Below, piece by piece: positions 25,401 through 36,394 of a stretch of 64,000 nt of DNA. Source of the stretch: Acestrorhynchus altus (Eukaryota; Chordata; Actinopteri; Characiformes; Acestrorhynchidae). Made by a program: the position numbers and the translations under genes. The notes below the pieces were generated by a model, which saw nothing but the letters and a program-made list of their open reading frames with translations, made no database searches and was not told where the DNA came from. How positions within the stretch are numbered: the stretch's first letter is position 1; the number at the start of each line of letters is the position of its first letter. The stretch spans positions 28,837,889-28,901,888 of the forward strand of contig CM067510.1 of NCBI GenBank assembly GCA_034509495.1, given 5' to 3'.

Positions 25401-25470
25401 TGTGTAATGTGTGTAATGTTTTAGTGATAAAGGCTGTGTGTAAAAGTTCATTGATGATAATAGTGTGAAA
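22450..25470. repeat. 3-kb minisatellite, unit GTAAAGGTTTAGTGATGATAA plus variable spacer
   Basis: About 100 tandem units of 28 to 32 bp share the core TAAAGGTTTAGTGATGATAA followed by a variable linker: rgctgtgcg in 22690-23160, tgtgttttttt later. Units are most uniform in 22740-23160. A block of 311 bp is itself repeated (23771, 24082, 24393). The right end decays after 25000. A 125-bp foreign block sits at 23298-23425, and the last units of the array lie beyond a transposon cluster at 27583-27715. Confidence 0.95.
23298..23425. repeat. (ATCC)n with an attached conserved flank, inserted in the minisatellite
   Basis: About 11 ATCC units are followed by ctctgaaccgcttattcctg and agggtcacgggtgaaccggt. 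The (ATCC)n plus CCGCTTATTCC..GGGTCACGG combination is a known recurrent unit in fish genomes. Here it interrupts the tandem array, which resumes at about 23426. Confidence 0.8.
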
Positions 25471-25689
25471 ATAGTGTGCCATTATGAATATGAAAGCATG
25501 TAATATGTAGTTGCATAAACATTTAGTTACATATAAGAACAATAGTAACAATACAGTTCACACAAAGACTCAGTAAGCCTGTCTGTTGTGCACATGTACA
25601 CAAATGTCTACAAAAGATACTGAATAATGTCCACCCACTCCGTGAGTCTGTCGGTTATGTACATGTGTAGATAAAATGTATTTGCAATT

Positions 25690-26706
25690 GCTATGAGCCA
25701 CCACGATCACTCAGATCACAGGGTGCTGGCTTCCTATTAGTTCCCAGAATTCAGAAGCCTTCAGCAGAGTGAAGAGCCTTTTCTCACAAAGCCCCCCAGC
25801 TCAGGAATAACCTTCCAGATAATGTTCGGGACTCAGACACTGTCTCAGTCTTCAAGTCTAGGCTGAAAACGTACTTGTTCAGTGTATCATTTGGTCATTA
25901 ATGTCTTAGCTTAGTTACAGGCTGCAGATCCAGGGGTTCATGGACACATGGACACTGTGATTTATGGTAAACTGGGATGTTTGTGCTGTCGTCTGACTCC
26001 TTCACATGATCACTCTGCTTTGTGACGGTGGAGCAGTTAGACGCCAATGTTTCAGGATGCTCCCATGCTTATGTTACCTTCTGGTTCTCTCCTTAGTTAG
26101 GGGACACTGGACCCCTAAACCTCTGTTCTAATTCTTCAGGTATAGTGAAGTAATGTTAGTTCTCTGGTGGACATAATAGTAACAGTACATTTCTACAGTT
26201 GGTGATGATGAGTGAGCAGCTCATCCATGGCAGGGTGGGAAACAAGTCCAGGTCCAGTAGCTGGAAGGTGGAAAGCCAATGTAAAGCTGTAGCAGGGAAA
26301 CTTCTCAGATGGGTCAGAATAGCTTGAGGTTAGGACATAATCAGTTCAGGCCGGTTGGTCATCATTTACTTGGAAAAGGTACAGAGATGAATTAGTTTGA
26401 TGTTTAGAAAGAGAATAGAGAATGTAAACATTACCAGAGTGTGGCGAGTGACTCCGGCAGATCTGACTATAACAGCCTAACTGTGTATAAGTAGTTTGAC
26501 CAGAGGAGGATGGTTCCTCCCCTTGTGAGCCTGGTTCCTCCCAAGGTTTCTTCCTCCAGCTTTGAGGGAGTTTTTCCTTGTCACTGTCGCCTCTTATCCT
26601 TTGTTCCTGTGTTGTTCACCTTTTTATTTCTTGATTTCTGTGAATATGCTCTGTGACAACTTCAGTTGTTAACAGTGCTATACAAATAAATTTTGATTTG
26701 ATTTGA
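25690..26706 (+). mobile_element. Second LINE family, 3' end with TTTGATTTGATT tail
   Basis: The start encodes an ORF2 tail: SFSHKAPQLRNNLPDNVRDS then DTVSVFKSRLKTYLFS (frames broken). It is followed by a long 3' untranslated part including gaggtttcttcctc-like aaggtttcttcctccagctt and gagggagtttttccttgtca. The end is tgctatacaaataaattttg followed by (TTTGA)n. An internal module 26095-26482 has ends AGTTAGG and CCTAACT. A reverse copy is at 60466-61195. Confidence 0.85.
26095..26482. other. Module flanked by 7-bp inverted AGTTAGG, orientation 1
   Basis: AGTTAGG at 26095-26101 and its inverse CCTAACT at 26476-26482 bound a 370-bp module inside the LINE tail. In the second copy (60466-61195) the flanks match on one strand but this module matches on the other strand. 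Confidence 0.7.
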
Positions 26707-26907
26707 TTGGATAGGAGTAATAATGTCCAGCAAAATTCAGTGAGCCTGTGCTGTTAGTGGCTCAGTGTGGGATAATGTCCACTATTTGTCCAGTAAGTCA
26801 TGGAGGAGGTGAGGTCTATTGTCAAGGACAGCGGTCAGTTTGTTGAGTGTCCTCCATTCTACCACCACCTCAAACCTCTCTAGTGAGCATCCAAGAACAG
26901 AGCCAGC

Positions 26908-27400
26908 TGTCATGTATCAGTCCTGTCTATCTACTGTCTTCATCTCATCTTTGTTTTGTTATTTCCCCAGGTGCTCCTGAGCACATTTGTTTGGTTTTGG
27001 TCCTGTCTCCACCCTTGCTCCACCTATTCCCATCTGTGTCTCATTTGTAACCCCACCCCTTTGTTATCCAGTCCCAGGTGTGTAATGTTGTCCTTGTATT
27101 GTAGTCCCTCTGTTTCCGTCAGTCTTTATTAGTCCTTCTGTTTGTAAGTTTGTTACCCTGTGGGTCGTATGTTTCTTGACAGAGCCTTTGTTGTTGAGGT
27201 TGCGGTTCTGTGATTTGGTCTGTATGTTTCCATGTGTTTGTTTTCATATCTCATTCCCATAGTTTGTCAGTCTGTTTGTTTTATGTCCAGTTGTTATCTT
27301 TATTATTATATCGTGAGAGTATGTAGAGTTTTCCCCAGCATGTACGTCCGCCTACCTTGTCTATGTCTTCATCTGCTGAGTGCATGCACAAATCGTTACA
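26908..27400 (+). mobile_element. Solo LTR with 5-bp target duplication CCAGC
   Basis: A 493-bp sequence starts TGTCATG and ends GTTACA, with CCAGC immediately before (26903-26907) and after (27401-27405). TG..CA ends and a 5-bp duplication are the mark of LTR-retroelement integration, and the length fits a solo LTR left by recombination. It splits a minus-strand LINE fragment cleanly. Orientation is inferred from similarity of the CCCAGGTGTGT segment to the LTR at 33040-33477. No internal retroelement genes are present. Confidence 0.85.
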
Positions 27401-27582
27401 CCAGCCTTCTTGACTTTGATGTAGCCTCCCCCAAAAACTGCTGTGAAGAACACAGCACCCGCAACAACAGACTGGCCAACATTTTGTTGCACACACTGAA
27501 GGACCTGAGCTTCCTCAGAGAGTAGAGTCTGCTCATCCCTTTCTTGTACACTGCCACTGTTGTGGCCCTCCAGTCCAATGTG

Positions 27583-27715
27583 ATGATAAAAGCTGCTTGT
27601 AAAGGCAGTGTTGATAATGTAGCTGTTTGAAATTTGTAGTGATGACAAAGGCTGTGGGTAAAGATGTAGTGATGATGCCTGTGTGTAAAGGTTTAGTGAT
27701 GATAAAGGTGTGTTT
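27583..27715. repeat. Right remnant of the 22450-25470 minisatellite
   Basis: The words gtaaaggtttagtgatgata aaggtgtg and gatgacaaaggctgtgggta return directly after the LINE cluster, so the array was split by the insertion. Confidence 0.85.
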
Positions 27716-27841
27716 GTTTATGAAGATGTAAAACAGCAGAACAAAAACAAAGGATCAGACTTTGATTGTACTTCAGATCATTGATACTATTTCATTGGAG
27801 AGCATCCGCTCTGATCCTGAGCTTCTGGAATACTGCCGTGG

Positions 27842-27888
<47 letters not shown>
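27842..27888. repeat. (AAT)n microsatellite
   Basis: About 15 uninterrupted AAT units; the poly-Asn frame over it is artefactual. Confidence 0.97.
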
Positions 27889-27889
<1 letters not shown>

Positions 27890-28529
27890 CCTTCAAATCA
27901 CACCAAGAGGATGAACTGCATATTTTTTATATTACACACTTCTATTAAAATCATTTTGATAAGCTATCTTTCTCCAAACATTTGTCTTGCACCGCTGCCC
28001 AGCCCCTCTCTTCTGTTCACATGAAGGTGCTGGGGCATGTGTCCAATCCTTTCTTCACTCCAAAGCAGATTATGTGGCAGGCTTTACTACTCTGTTGTTC
28101 TATAAACACAGAGCGTGGCTTTATTAATAACACTGTGTCAGTCGGTTCACATTCAGTACACAGCAGAGCTTTCAGCTGCTCGGCACTGTGGACATTTTAT
28201 CATTATTAACCCTAAACGACTCTGATCACTTAACGTGATGTCATATGTAGAGTTTTTTCTCTGGATGCATATTTGGATAGTTTATACCAAGGAGATCCTG
28301 GAGTTTGGCACAGTTTTGTTCTTTTCCTGCTCAAGCACATCTGAATTGACTCCCTGGACAACAAAGATTTTGCTTCCTGAATACTTTAGGTGTGTTTAAA
28401 TGTTTTATTTTCATGAAAATTCCATCAAAACGTTCCCATCACATACCGTTTTCTAGAAGCAAATGCAGAGTTGATGGTTTAAGACAGTATTTGTTGTCAC
28501 CTGGTACAAAATGTTTTTTTCTGCACTGG
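27889..28529. other. Intron 2 sequence, nothing recognised
   Basis: No gene or repeat assigned. Confidence 0.5.
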
Positions 28530-28945
28530 TGGATCCAACAAGTATATTTTTGCCTCCACTTCACATAAAACGTGGACTGATGAAAAATTTGTGAAAGCTA
28601 TGAACAAGGAAGGTGAAGCTTTCTGTTACTTGAGACAAACTGCCCCAAAAATAACTGCAGCCAAGATCAATGAAGGGATTTTTGTTGGCCCACAAATCCG
28701 ACATATGAATGACAAGCAGTTTGAAGAGCTGCCGGTGGGGCCAGAGAAAATCACTTGGAAGTCATTCAAGGATGTTGCAGAAAATTTCTTTGGCAGCTAG
28801 CAAGCTCCAAACTACAGCCAACCTGTTGACAATATTACCAGGTTTTCTGGAGCCCCTCAGTGTTGGCTGACTATTGCTGGACACTAACATGAGATGTGAA
28901 ATACAAACACAAGTCTGCAGCAAAACATTTTTGGCTCAGTTGAAC
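28530..28945 (+). pseudogene. Remnant of a repeat-encoded protein (LPPLHIK..KAMNKEG..ADYCWTL family)
   Basis: The plus strand reads LPPLHIKRGLMKNFVKAMNK, EGEAFCYLRQTAPKITAAKI, NEGIFVGPQIRHM, WKSFKDVAENFFGS and stops. After a gap, LADYCWTLT is followed by a stop and DVKYKHKSAAKHFW. These blocks match, in order, a protein I recall as present in many copies in fish, insects and cnidarians and presumably carried by a mobile element. The middle part with the usual SVKLHFLxSHLDFF segment is deleted. Family name and function are not known to me; it is inactive here. Confidence 0.7.
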
Positions 28946-30497
28946 TAATACAATGGGTTACATTTGTGTGTGTTTTTAATTAGTGAAACTTCAGCTCATA
29001 TTTCTCAAAATTTCAACGTGATACAGACAATCAGACATTATATTTGTGTTCAACTTGTACATTTCTACCACAAATTTTCAATTATTAGTAGGTCTGATAG
29101 AGCAGGGAAATTGGCACACAGTGCAGAAATCTGGCACTTAACTGAGATGAGCGTGGCTCCTCAATTTGCATCCTCCAAAAAACGGGAGTACTTTATGACT
29201 TGACTAATAAAGTATTAGAGGATGATAATCAACTGTATAAGTGATGATTAGAATCTAGTTTGAAAATAACTAGGCTACTCTCAGTGCGGTCTGAACCAAC
29301 CTGTGTCACTTTCACATTCAGCCAGGGAAAGCGTGTGGCTGTTTCGAGTGTGGCCGTTTTGTGCTTCTTCAGTATGTCCCCAATTTTTTCAGCAGTAGGT
29401 ATGAAATCAGGCTAAACACTCCTTTCCAGAGGATATGAGTGAATGTTTACCCACATCTGAATTCTCACGGGACTATTATAACCTGGGGTTATTTTTACAG
29501 CTCGTTTTACAGGAGGTAAAATAGGCCGGGATTATTTGCTGACGCGGGAACACACAGTCTAGAAAAATGACTGACATGGTGTATTCAAATGGAACTAAAA
29601 CCACTGAGAACCTCCAGGAAAAATGACTTTATCCCACCTGCCCATGTTATACTGAAAGTGGTCCCAATCCAGAGAAAAGAACTCCAGATATGACATCATC
29701 TAATGCCGTGATTGGACAGCATCCACCATTGATTCCATCATATATGAGTCATAGTTTGAAAACCATCTCTGAATTTTGGGGTATTTTGCACAGTGGTGGC
29801 AGCTGTTCTTCATATTATACCATACCCACAATCTCTGTTCCACTCAGTAAGTGAATAGAAGATGAATTGAGCTCCAAAAGGCATAAAGTTAAATATGAAG
29901 CGTAATTTAAATAAAATGAATGTATTTTTGTACAAATGTACAATTTTAGTGAACATAAGGAAAGGGGCACCAGGCAGATTCATGTCTTAATGAAAGAAAA
30001 ACAGTGAGAGGAGTGATCTACAGATCTCAGTTTAATGGGTTTCATATAATATGGAAAACATGTGAAAATGCAGCATTTTACTGATAAAATTTAAAGATGC
30101 TTCAAACAAATTTCCCTGATATTTCATGACCCAAAAGCAATAAAATCTGAAATATTGACATCGCCCCACTGCAACCCTGTAAATAACAAAAATGTGCTAG
30201 TGTGTGTGTGTTCCAACATTGTTTAGGGATTTGAACTGAGGAATCTACAATGGATGAGTATATCAGTTTAATTGTAAGAAAACCTTTGTTGGAGTAAAAA
30301 TCACTTCTTATAAGGTTATAAAATACAGGTTAATATTAAATGTTTAAATTTTATTAATACAGGTAATTAAATTCACTGTGATCCAGATATTTAAAATGCC
30401 CATAGTTTATACATGGAGTTTATCATATATGTTCTGTATGTGATTGTATGGTAACATATATGTGACATATGAAAGTGGGAATTTAATGCATTTTGAC

Positions 30498-30499
<2 letters not shown>
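28946..30499. other. Intron 2 sequence, nothing recognised
   Basis: AT-rich, without repeats or coding signatures that I can name. Confidence 0.5.

Positions 30500-30591
<92 letters not shown>
30500..30591. repeat. Compound (TA)n(TG)n microsatellite
   Basis: About 45 bp of TA units pass directly into about 46 bp of TG units. A long alternating purine-pyrimidine tract of this kind can adopt unusual DNA structure and is likely polymorphic. Confidence 0.97.
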
Positions 30592-30595
<4 letters not shown>

Positions 30596-31039
30596 AATTG
30601 GCCACTATATGTTATATCTGCAATCCCCACATATGCACATATATGGGAAAGCTTTCCATTTCCACAAAGCCCCATCCATCCAGCCATCTAAACACTCAGT
30701 TTGGTCAGTGGAATTGTTGAATCTGTGATCCTGATTGATTTATTTCAGATGTAGATCTTTGTTTAGCAGTGTTTCCTGCTTTTCAGCTGATTTCTCTGGG
30801 CAGCTGGAAGCTAAATCAAGTCGATTTAAAGTCTCTGAAAATACATGTGTCACATTCCTGCCAATGGCCTGTGGATGCGTTTACTGGCATTTTGTACTGC
30901 ATATAAATGACAGCTTGATGTTTTGAAAATTAAAAAACATGAGAAGGGAGTGGATGTTGGAGGGATGTGTAAGTGATAAATCTAGAAATCTCTTTACATC
31001 TGTCTATTTATGCTCATCTGAAAATAGTATCTCAGAAGG

Positions 31040-31510
31040 AAGTGGGATTGCAGTGCTATTGGGAAGGAAGATAAAACTTAGCAGGAACAATAAATGATGA
31101 ACATTTTCCAGACATCTCAACACGGCGTTGTAGAGGTTCCTAATAATGTCATGTGATAATCCATCCCATGCACCTTGAATATTCTCAGTCAGTTCCTGCA
31201 GATTGGGCAGTAGGAGTGGAGCATCCCACTCATTTTCAGTTAGGGACAGGTCTGGCGATGTGGCTGGCCACAGCATAGTTTCCGTGTCTTCCAGGTGAGG
31301 TCTTGACACAGCAGAAGTACGTGGACGAGCATTTTCCTGTTAGAAAAGCACACCAGAGTGTGTGTTCAGGAAAGGTAGGACCACTGGTTGCAGGACCTCA
31401 TTAATGTAATGTTAGGCTGTCAAAGTGCCTATAATGAAGACCAAAGGTGATCTGGTATCATATGAAATTGCACCCACACATGACACCAGGATGCTAAATC
31501 CTTTATGCAG
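31040..31510 (-). mobile_element. Tc1-like remnant, family A
   Basis: The minus strand carries WPATSPDLSLTENEW, the degenerate DxNPIE motif (D present), then LQELTENIQGAWDGLSHDII and RNLYNAVLRCL. The right end of the minus strand matches the gtgggattgcagtgctattg terminus seen at 49370 and 51800. The upstream part (gaagaccaaaggtgatctgg) also matches 49600. It ends about 190 bp before exon 3. Confidence 0.75.
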
Positions 31511-31702
31511 TTTGACTCGTAATTGTTTGACTGCTAGTGAATAATGTATTACATGTTGTGTGTGCAACACTGGTTCACTGTAACACAAGAACTTTCACTT
31601 CATTTACAGACAGTTCATTTGCTCCTGGGTCGAGAACACTTCATTAAGTGCTCCGTTAGTTAGCAGGCTGTAGATGTGTGACTGATGCTGTGGTTCTTCC
31701 AG

Positions 31703-31859
31703 GCTGGACTGATTCGCACTGATAATGGAGAGTTCTTCATCGAGCCACTGGAAAAAGGCCAGCAGGAGGCAGAGGTCAAAGGTCGGGTTCATGTGGTGTA
31801 CCGCAGGTCTGCCATCAAAAGAGAACCTGGGAGAAATCAGGAGGACCTCCATAATGAAG
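31703..31859 (+). CDS. adamts14: adamts14 exon 3 (prodomain, central part)
   Basis: This exon continues CDGL directly into AGLIRTDNGEFFIEPLEKG, the hallmark of the ADAMTS prodomain core, then GRVHVVYRRSAIKRE and ends in EDLHNE. The acceptor is ttcttccag and the donor is aag|gtgagt. It is 157 nt long, phase 0 in and phase 1 out, and its frame joins exon 2 without a stop. The DLHNE ending followed by a short FG-containing linker is what I recall of ADAMTS14. It is separated from exon 2 by a 27.5-kb repeat-filled intron. The 82-residue open frame on the opposite strand is a shadow. Confidence 0.95.
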
Positions 31860-32359
31860 GTGAGTGCAGAGAGGTACGCCAGATTATAATGAGAATGTTA
31901 CTAAGGGTGAGTTCTGAGTTCTGAGTGAGTCTAAAACAGCACAGCTAATAATCCAGCAGTAGGACAAGGACATTGATTGAAATCAATAAACAAAGCATGA
32001 CGTTAGTTAGGAGAGACATAAAGGCAGTGGTCAGGGGGAACACCTACTTGTAATCATTTCTATATAACATTACAATTAAACCAATTTAACACAGTCAGTG
32101 GTCAGTGAGAGCATCTACCTCTAGTGAACTGTATACTCTACATAATTATACTGTGTCTGAACCACGCGTTCCTTTGCATCTCACAGACTGGATTATAAGA
32201 TATTAAACATTTTAAGAAAAGATTGGTCAGGTCGGGTATGGGTTGTTTATCATCCAAATCCAACAGTGACAGCTACAACAGTTTCATATGGAATGCTGAT
32301 AAAGTGAAAAAGCAAAAACATTTTCTTGTTTTCATTAAGAAAACGGGGGGTAATACAGC

Positions 32360-32900
32360 ATTGTACTTAATTGCATCCCACACCATGTCACCAGGCCCTC
32401 CTTGGTTGTGATCACCAAGACAAAAGTGGGACAAAAGTGGGACTTGTCACTGAAAATGACCTGCTGATATTCTGTGACTCCATGACAGTTTGGCATGACA
32501 CGATTGTGGATGGTTCTGTACAACATTTCTGAGATGCACTAATGGAGTATGACTAAGTCTGATGCACTGAGGGAAGTAATTTCTTAAGCATGCACCTGTT
32601 CCACTGACAGCTCCAGGGTGAATAATAGTGCTGGAGAACCTGTAGCTGCAGGGAAATCCAGACTTGTGGCTGACTTGAATGCGGCAGTAATTCAAAGTCA
32701 TGAATGAAAGCGCACAGACAAGCCGGATGGAGGGGAGACGTAATGCAGCCGTGCCAACCTTGAAAACCAGTCTGAGTTGTTTTTTTAGGCACTCTGCCAG
32801 AGTTGAAAGGTGTTCACCTACTGACCAGATCTGCAGTGAGGACCAGATGTGCACACAAACTGTCCAATAGGATGTGGACACCTGCATTTGTTTCTGGGAG
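32360..32900 (-). mobile_element. Tc1-like remnant
   Basis: The minus strand has IFSDKSHF, resembling the first catalytic-Asp segment (xxSDESxF) of Tc1 transposases, upstream helix-like sequences in broken frames, and atgtcaccaggccctccttg shared with family A copies (49640). Overlapping long minus frames here are fragments of it or shadows. Confidence 0.55.
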
Positions 32901-33039
32901 TTTCAAGAGTATTATTAGAATTAGAATCAGAAATACTTCATTAATGGAAATTGCAGTTATTACATTTGCACCTGTGTATATAAAAGAATAAACAGAATAA
33001 ATATTATAAAATGTATGCACGTCTTCTGGGAAGGCAGTG

Positions 33040-33477
33040 TGTCACTGTGATGGGAGGTGAGACCAGGAGGTGAATGCAAGTACAAGTAAAAGGGATTTAT
33101 TTGCAAAAACAAACCAAAAAATATAAGTAAAAGATTAATAAACTTAAGAATGTTAGATTAAAAATGTAAGGAACAAACAGAGAAACCAAACTGACAAAGG
33201 GAAAACAAAACTTAACAAACCAAACAGACCATGAGACTGAGACAAAGGGTAACAAAAGGTAACAAGCCAAACTGACATGGAGCATAAAAGTCAAAGAACA
33301 CTACACACGTGACAATGACAGACCAAGGCATGCTGGCTACTTATACACACACAGTGACTAGACACACCTGGAGAAGGTAATGACAGGGCAGGGCTACAAA
33401 GGATGCATAGGTGGGAACACTGATGACAGGGAGGAGCCAAAGAGGAAACAAAAGGGAAACAAGACAGGAGTGTGACA
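33040..33477 (-). mobile_element. Solo LTR with 5-bp target duplication CAGTG
   Basis: A 438-bp sequence bounded by TGTCAC and GTGACA, with CAGTG at 33035-33039 and again at 33478-33482. On the minus strand it contains TATAAGTAGCC, a plausible TATA box, and the pyrimidine-rich TGTCACACTCCTGTCTTG start usual for fish Ty3/gypsy LTRs. No internal coding region is present, so it is a solo LTR. Confidence 0.85.
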
Positions 33478-33689
33478 CAGTGGCTATGATAATAAATAAA
33501 TATGAAACATTCTGTGTAAAGCAGTTAAAGTATTGCACCTCAGAGTTATTGCGCAATAACATGAATAAATTAAATTGTACAGATGAACCACAGTTCTTCA
33601 TAGTGGTCAACGATTAAGTGAGGAGTTATAGAGTTTGATAGAATGATCTCCTGTTGCACTCTGTCATGAGTCTTGCACTAATGTGCTCC

Positions 33690-34045
33690 TGTGTCTAATA
33701 CAGGAGCACATGATACACCTGTGTATCAGCTGGGAGTTTGCCCTAGTTTACTGCAAATAATAGCTTCTGCTGTTCTGGGAAGGCTTTACACTAGATGTTG
33801 AAACATTGCTGTGATGAGGATTTGATTGCATTCAGTAAGGTTGGGTACTTCTGTTGGATGATTAATTCTGCCGCTCCAACTCATCCCAAATGTATTGCTC
33901 CACAGCTAAATGCTGTGGAGATTTAAATCCCTCTAGGCCACTCTTGGCGTCAGGCATGGTAACCTCAGGTCAGCAGTGGGTTCCCCTGAAAGGAGTTTAA
34001 TTTCATCCGAATGGGTGTCTGAATACTTTTGGACACCATGGTGTT
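33690..34045. mobile_element. Tc1-like nonautonomous remnant
   Basis: Words such as ctccaactcatcccaaatgt and the end gggtgtctgaatacttttgg acacc are those of fish Tc1-derived elements. No frame survives. Confidence 0.55.
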
Positions 34046-35106
34046 TGGGCTATGACTGACTAAATGTGTAGCATCCCAGTCAACAGGCACATGTGGAGCT
34101 CACATGGGCATAACATGTGGGCTCCAGGTGGGCATGGGCCCCGAGTGGGTCTGTATTTGGGCTCTGACTTGGCCTGTCTTGGCGATAGAGTAGTATCTCA
34201 GGATTTTACACTAATATGACTCGGGGTACACGGCATTACACAATTCTAGATGCAGGTTCTCATACAGCTCCACCAAAGTTCCCTAGTGCAGAACCAGTGG
34301 TTTGACCTGGAGTAGGAATAACCAATATTACAGTGAGGGTACCAACAATGTGATTCAGAAGCTGCTGATACAGAAAGCTGCCACTATGCAGAGCATGCAT
34401 GTTGTGATGTTGATTAAATAGATAGATGCTAATGTATTGTGATATCTCCACCCCAGACTGACTTGAACATCTAGTAGATGTTGATGCAAATGCTGAGTGT
34501 TTTCTCTATGAGACAATCAGTACATCACACCCCCTCACTGCAGCAGCTGTGAACTTATGTAAGAATGTCAATGATGGGACCACATGGCCCTCACTCATGG
34601 CCTGACATGTGATATCGGCAGTGTTGGTGGGGGGTTATTTGTCCATAGTGATGTGCATATGCAGTGTCCTCTGTGGTTTCTCACACCCACAGGTTTGAGA
34701 TGGTTCACAGGGATGCAGGGGTGTTGAAGGGGCTCCAGCGCTCTTCGATATAAAGGCAGTGCAGAGCTGTGTTTTTTTTTTTTGAGGCAGGAATTTTTAT
34801 GTTTATCACATGTTGTATGTGTTTTATAAAGCTGCGGTTGCTGCACTGTTTATTGCTGTGTTTTTATTACACAAACCCATCACTTCCATTGCCCATTATT
34901 ACTCACTCTGGGCTGTGCGATAGTTGTGAGCCCTGATGCAGTGTGAGGAAAGACTTTCTAAACTTCCAAAAAATGAAATTATCCAAATGTTTTGAATTCT
35001 TCCAGGTTTGTTTGAGTCTTAAATGGTGTAGCTGAAGCTATGACGATACAACTGCTTACTCCATCACATATCTACATCCTGACCAAACACTCCTTGTCTT
35101 ATTTGA
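34046..35106. other. Intron 3 sequence, nothing firm
   Basis: A short gggctc/gtgggc-rich segment lies near 34090-34170 with repeated words catgtgggctccaggtgggc; otherwise nothing was assigned. Confidence 0.45.
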
Positions 35107-35380
35107 GTAACAACAACAACAACAACAACAACAACAATAATAATAATTATTATTATTGTTATAATTATTATTGTTATTATTATCATTGTTATTATTATCA
35201 TTGTTATTGTTATTATTGAAACAACAATGTTATTTTAGATGATGAAGATGATTATTTTCTTTTTTTGTAAATTGTTAATACTTATCTTACAATTGATATC
35301 TTATTATTTTTACAAATTATTCATAATTATGCATTATTATTAAATATTATTATTATTTGTTAAAATAATATGTATTTTTT
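35107..35380. repeat. Low-complexity (CAA)n/(TAA)n/(TTA)n region
   Basis: About ten CAA units pass into mixed TAA, TTATTG and ATTATT units. The sense and antisense forms of the TAA unit can pair with each other. Confidence 0.9.
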
Positions 35381-36394
35381 TGGTAATGTCACTATTTCAA
35401 TACCCTCACCTCAAAACAGTGTCCCTGGTAATCCATTTCATTTTGAGAGGGTGAATTTAATCAGTCTTTATTGATCTGTTGGGTCATTATTAGGTGCCTT
35501 AAACTGTAGATGTGTTCAGTAATCTATAATGGACTTGCTCACATGGCTAAGAACACTAAGGATGGGGACTGCAGGGTGTAGATTTGGGGGGGTCTGCAAT
35601 CATTTCGAGCTGAAGGCAGCTGATGGACTGACCAGCTTTGGCGTTCAGTACACGTGCAGGACTGCATGCTGGCTCACAGAGCGCTTCAATAAAATCCATT
35701 GACTTTTCTTCATCCTTTTTTATGGAATGTGTGGTATGGAGCACTGCTTCGTGCTCTAGTATCTGGTATCTGGTATTTTAGTGGGCGGTCGACACAGTCT
35801 ACTCTACACTATTCTCTTTCTCTCTCTGGGCTGGGACCGCCGGATGGTTTACCATTCGAAGGCACAGATTCCTCGTAATCACAGAGGAATGTTATAGTTT
35901 CCGGCCCTTAGCAAAATCCACCACCTCTTTTTTTTTACTGTCCCTGTTTGCCACTTCATAGAGCTGATTTTTAGTGCAGACGCATTCTTCTCTTCCTCTG
36001 TAGCTGAGCTGTTGGAGCTGTGAAACAATGCACAGCTACTGTATCTGATTCACATTCCTCTGTTTCTTCTTATTGTTATTATACCATGAGTTTTGATTCA
36101 TAACTCGTCCCATGTTTTTCCAGATATTGACGCTGTTCCAACTGCAGTCCGTTCTGATTCCTGCGATTCAGGCTTTTATACAGCTGCAGTTTTTCCAGCG
36201 GGATGAAAGAAAAGCAAACATTTGCGTTCACTTCTTATGTCCAGAAGATACACATTCATTAGCACTGCAACTACTTGAGACCCCATAGACACACACTGAA
36301 TCTCATAACACCACCTTTCAACACAATAGCACTCAGTGGTGCTTGAAAGTTAAACCTATCTGTATAAATTCGAGCTAAAACGTTTCACACAGAT
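35381..36394. other. Intron 3 sequence, possible conserved block near 35800-36000
   Basis: The block gggctgggaccgccggatgg to cggcccttagcaaaatccac is non-repetitive and balanced in composition. No coding evidence. Confidence 0.3.

Larger units (their letters stand above)
25490..27583 (-). mobile_element. LINE C-terminal/3' region, broken by two later insertions
   Basis: Read on the minus strand from 27583, the LINE gives DWRATTVAVYKKGMSRLYSL RKLR, the end of a non-LTR reverse-transcriptase ORF. It is interrupted by a solo LTR (26908-27400), continues with a GCSLERFEVVVEWRTLNKLT-like segment to about 26720, is interrupted again by another LINE tail (25690-26706), and ends near 25490 after gacagactcacggagtgggt. 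The same LINE family lies uninterrupted on the plus strand at 40345-41165. Confidence 0.8.
4164..31702 (+). other. adamts14 intron 2 (27.5 kb)
   Basis: The intron runs from the GT after CDGL to the AG before AGLIRT. It is filled with transposon remnants and minisatellites listed separately. Long first introns in the prodomain region are usual for this gene family. Confidence 0.9.
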
